NCBI GenBank assembly: GCA_012845835.1
Contig: JABAKD010000019.1
Span: 667,501 to 731,500, forward strand
Reading direction: 5' to 3'
DNA from: Undaria pinnatifida
Taxonomy: Eukaryota > Sar > Phaeophyceae > Laminariales > Alariaceae
DNA: 64,000 nucleotides
In this document: one piece after another, positions 62,130-64,000 of the stretch
How the letters are laid out: every line of letters starts with the position of its first letter
How positions within the stretch are numbered: the stretch's first letter is position 1
The notes under the pieces: model-generated
What the model was told of the DNA's origin: nothing
The model's input: only the letters and a program-made list of their open reading frames with translations
Databases searched by the model: none
Made by a program: the position numbers and the translations under genes

Positions 62130-64000
62130 GTCGTCACCTTGTATGTGCTGGCGGTAAGGGGACGCTTGGGGCAGCTCTGAAGGGGACCCTACATTTTGGC
62201 GCTGCCAAGATTAGAAAGTGGCATCCACGACATCGTTATTATGTTATTATTGCAGTTGTGCAATGTACGTGTTGCTGCGTCTACAGCAAGAGCAAAGTTG
62301 GAACGGGAGAGCCTGTGTGGGCAAACCAAACTTATCGGGTTTCGTGCGATGGTGTGCTCATCTCTGAGGTGTGAGGTGTAAAGCGGTGGAGTTTGGCTCT
62401 AGCTACGGTTTGAGCGCTTGAACGGCAAAACGCGTATCTATTGGACGAACCCATATGTAGGCGTACCACTTGGTAAAGGCGTACCATTTTTAGTGAGGGC
62501 GTAAAGGTTACACCACGCCCCTGCTACAGCAGAGGTCGTACCTTGTAGCAGTTTTTGGCTTTTTTTTCTGACTGATGAGGGGTTCCTCAACCCAAATTCG
62601 TCGGAATTTCACTCTTTTTTTTGCAAAATGATTCGTTGTATATCTATACCCAGGCCTTGCGGGTTGCTCGTTGGGGAGGGGCTGTTAATCTCTCGAGATT
62701 GACTTTGTGGTGTTGTGGTGGGGTGTAGAGGTGATCGAGTGGAAGGGGGAGTATCAGAAATGAAATGGTGATGTCACCTCTCTCTGCCGTACCATGCGTC
62801 GGCCATGTCCATGTCACACAAAAAAACGGTTTTGGTTTTCGCCCTCTTAGGACTTGAGAAGGAAAATTGAGCAGCCGCAATGGATGACGAAAACAGCTTC
62901 GGCGACACAAAGACGACGAGAGGGCTGCTACGCTAAATGGGCACTGGTAGTTTAATTTCCACACTACGACCCTGCAGTATATTAGGTGATACAATTTTGT
63001 TGCTGATGTTCACCCTGGCAACATCGACAGGGAGTCATATATATATGTTGAAAGAACAATGCATGCATGTATGTATCTGTAAAACGAGCGGCGGGCGATC
63101 ACGCAGCTTGCAAAGATGAGTGTCGATCCGAAATTTGTCGCACTAAAAGCGGACGTAAGTTATAATAAACTTATCAAAGAAGACACTCAGCTCGGGTTGA
63201 GCATCACTCAAGCACCCCGGCCTGAGATGGCCACCCCCCGTTACACCCAAACAATCAAGTGAGTTATAGTACCAGACTATACAACAGTAGTACAGAACAC
63301 CTGATAACGAGATAAATACTGACCCAGGCTGGGTTCCGTATTGTGTAGAGGGATGCATCCTACACGGTAGAGCTGCGCCTTTTCTGAAGCTTCTCACTTG
63401 AGCCTTAGCCTAGACCTCCCAAAAAATTATTCGGGGAAACAACCAAGCTGCTAGACACCCGATGAAGGATCCTATGGCCTCTAGAGGTACACAGTAAATA
63501 CCATGCACAATAATGACGAAATCCCGACGATTTTAGCATTAATAGTGGGTTAGTCTAAAGAGCCCCGTCATTCAGAACGCGTTTTGCACATACGTACAGT
63601 AAAAAAAGCGCGTTATACTCTACCGTGGCACGCGTCAGGGTGCGTTCTACACTAACCTCAGTATAATGGCTCCCAAATTTCGTGTTTCCTGTAAATATCA
63701 GCCTGGCTTTGTTATTCGCTGTCTCTGTCCTGTACTGTATCCAGGGTTCGACTGACCACTGAGTGCGTTGTTCTACAGCAGCATCAGCACTGCATTACAC
63801 ACATCGTACAATAATCCACAATCGCTAGGAAACAAGCACCCGCAAGTATATAGACTATATCCATGGTGTAGGAAACCCGGAGATGGACGAAGCACATAGA
63901 GGATGAGCCCCCTGACGAGTTTTGCATGTCTGTCGTGGCAACCGCGCGGGGCGTGCGGATAGTGAGGCCGTGTTGTCTAGGGAGCAGGGCCTGATACTCA
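62130..64000. other. No gene recognised
   Basis: 63,095-63,160 is a dispersed family R3 member. 63,540-63,610 carries the AGAGCCCCGTCATTCAGAA phrase also seen near 52,460, 58,450 and 61,340. No supported exon or RNA gene up to the right edge. Confidence 0.45.

Overview
This is eukaryotic nuclear DNA with short exons (about 80-220 bp), long introns, GT-AG and some GC-AG splice sites, and a heavy load of simple repeats, minisatellites, dispersed repeats and TTAGGG-type interstitial telomeric repeats. It has no bacterial gene organisation. A two-pore K+ channel with C-terminal EF-hands, a chromodomain Ty3-type retrotransposon and the intron style suggest an alga-like eukaryote. A brown alga or other stramenopile is my best guess, but it is an inference and not proven by the sequence.

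Layout. (1) 1-931, minus strand: the upstream part of a gene leaving the window on the left. (2) 7.4-9.6 kb, plus strand: a short putative membrane-protein gene model. (3) 9.7-22.5 kb: gene-poor DNA with tandem repeats and dispersed repeat families. (4) 22,556-34,137, minus strand: the best-supported gene, a two-pore (K2P/TPK-type) potassium channel with two EF-hands. It reconstructs as seven exons with consistent splice phases, about 309 residues, and only the extreme N-terminus is missing. (5) 34.3-45.0 kb: two copies of a terminal-inverted-repeat element in opposite orientation, and between them a rearranged Ty3/gypsy element with inverted LTRs and a TATATA target duplication. (6) 47,362-61,946, plus strand: a ten-exon gene for an unrecognised multi-pass membrane protein with a long charged C-terminal tail. 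(7) 62-64 kb: no gene seen.

The most notable observation runs through all the gene models. The introns next to many exons contain decayed copies of those same exons, usually half an exon plus its splice junction and often several in tandem. In the K+ channel this affects the first recognised exon, both halves of the EF-hand-1 exon and the post-pore-2 exon. In the membrane-protein gene it affects exons 1, 2, 7, 8, 9 and 10. The 7.4 kb gene shows it too. The copies carry stops, frameshifts or lost ligand residues. This suggests that introns in this genome grow by repeated tandem duplication of exon-intron junctions. All alignments were made by eye; dot plots, RNA-seq and homology searches would be needed to confirm them.

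The two main genes diverge from a roughly 13 kb mobile-element-rich interval. Nothing in the sequence shows that they work together.
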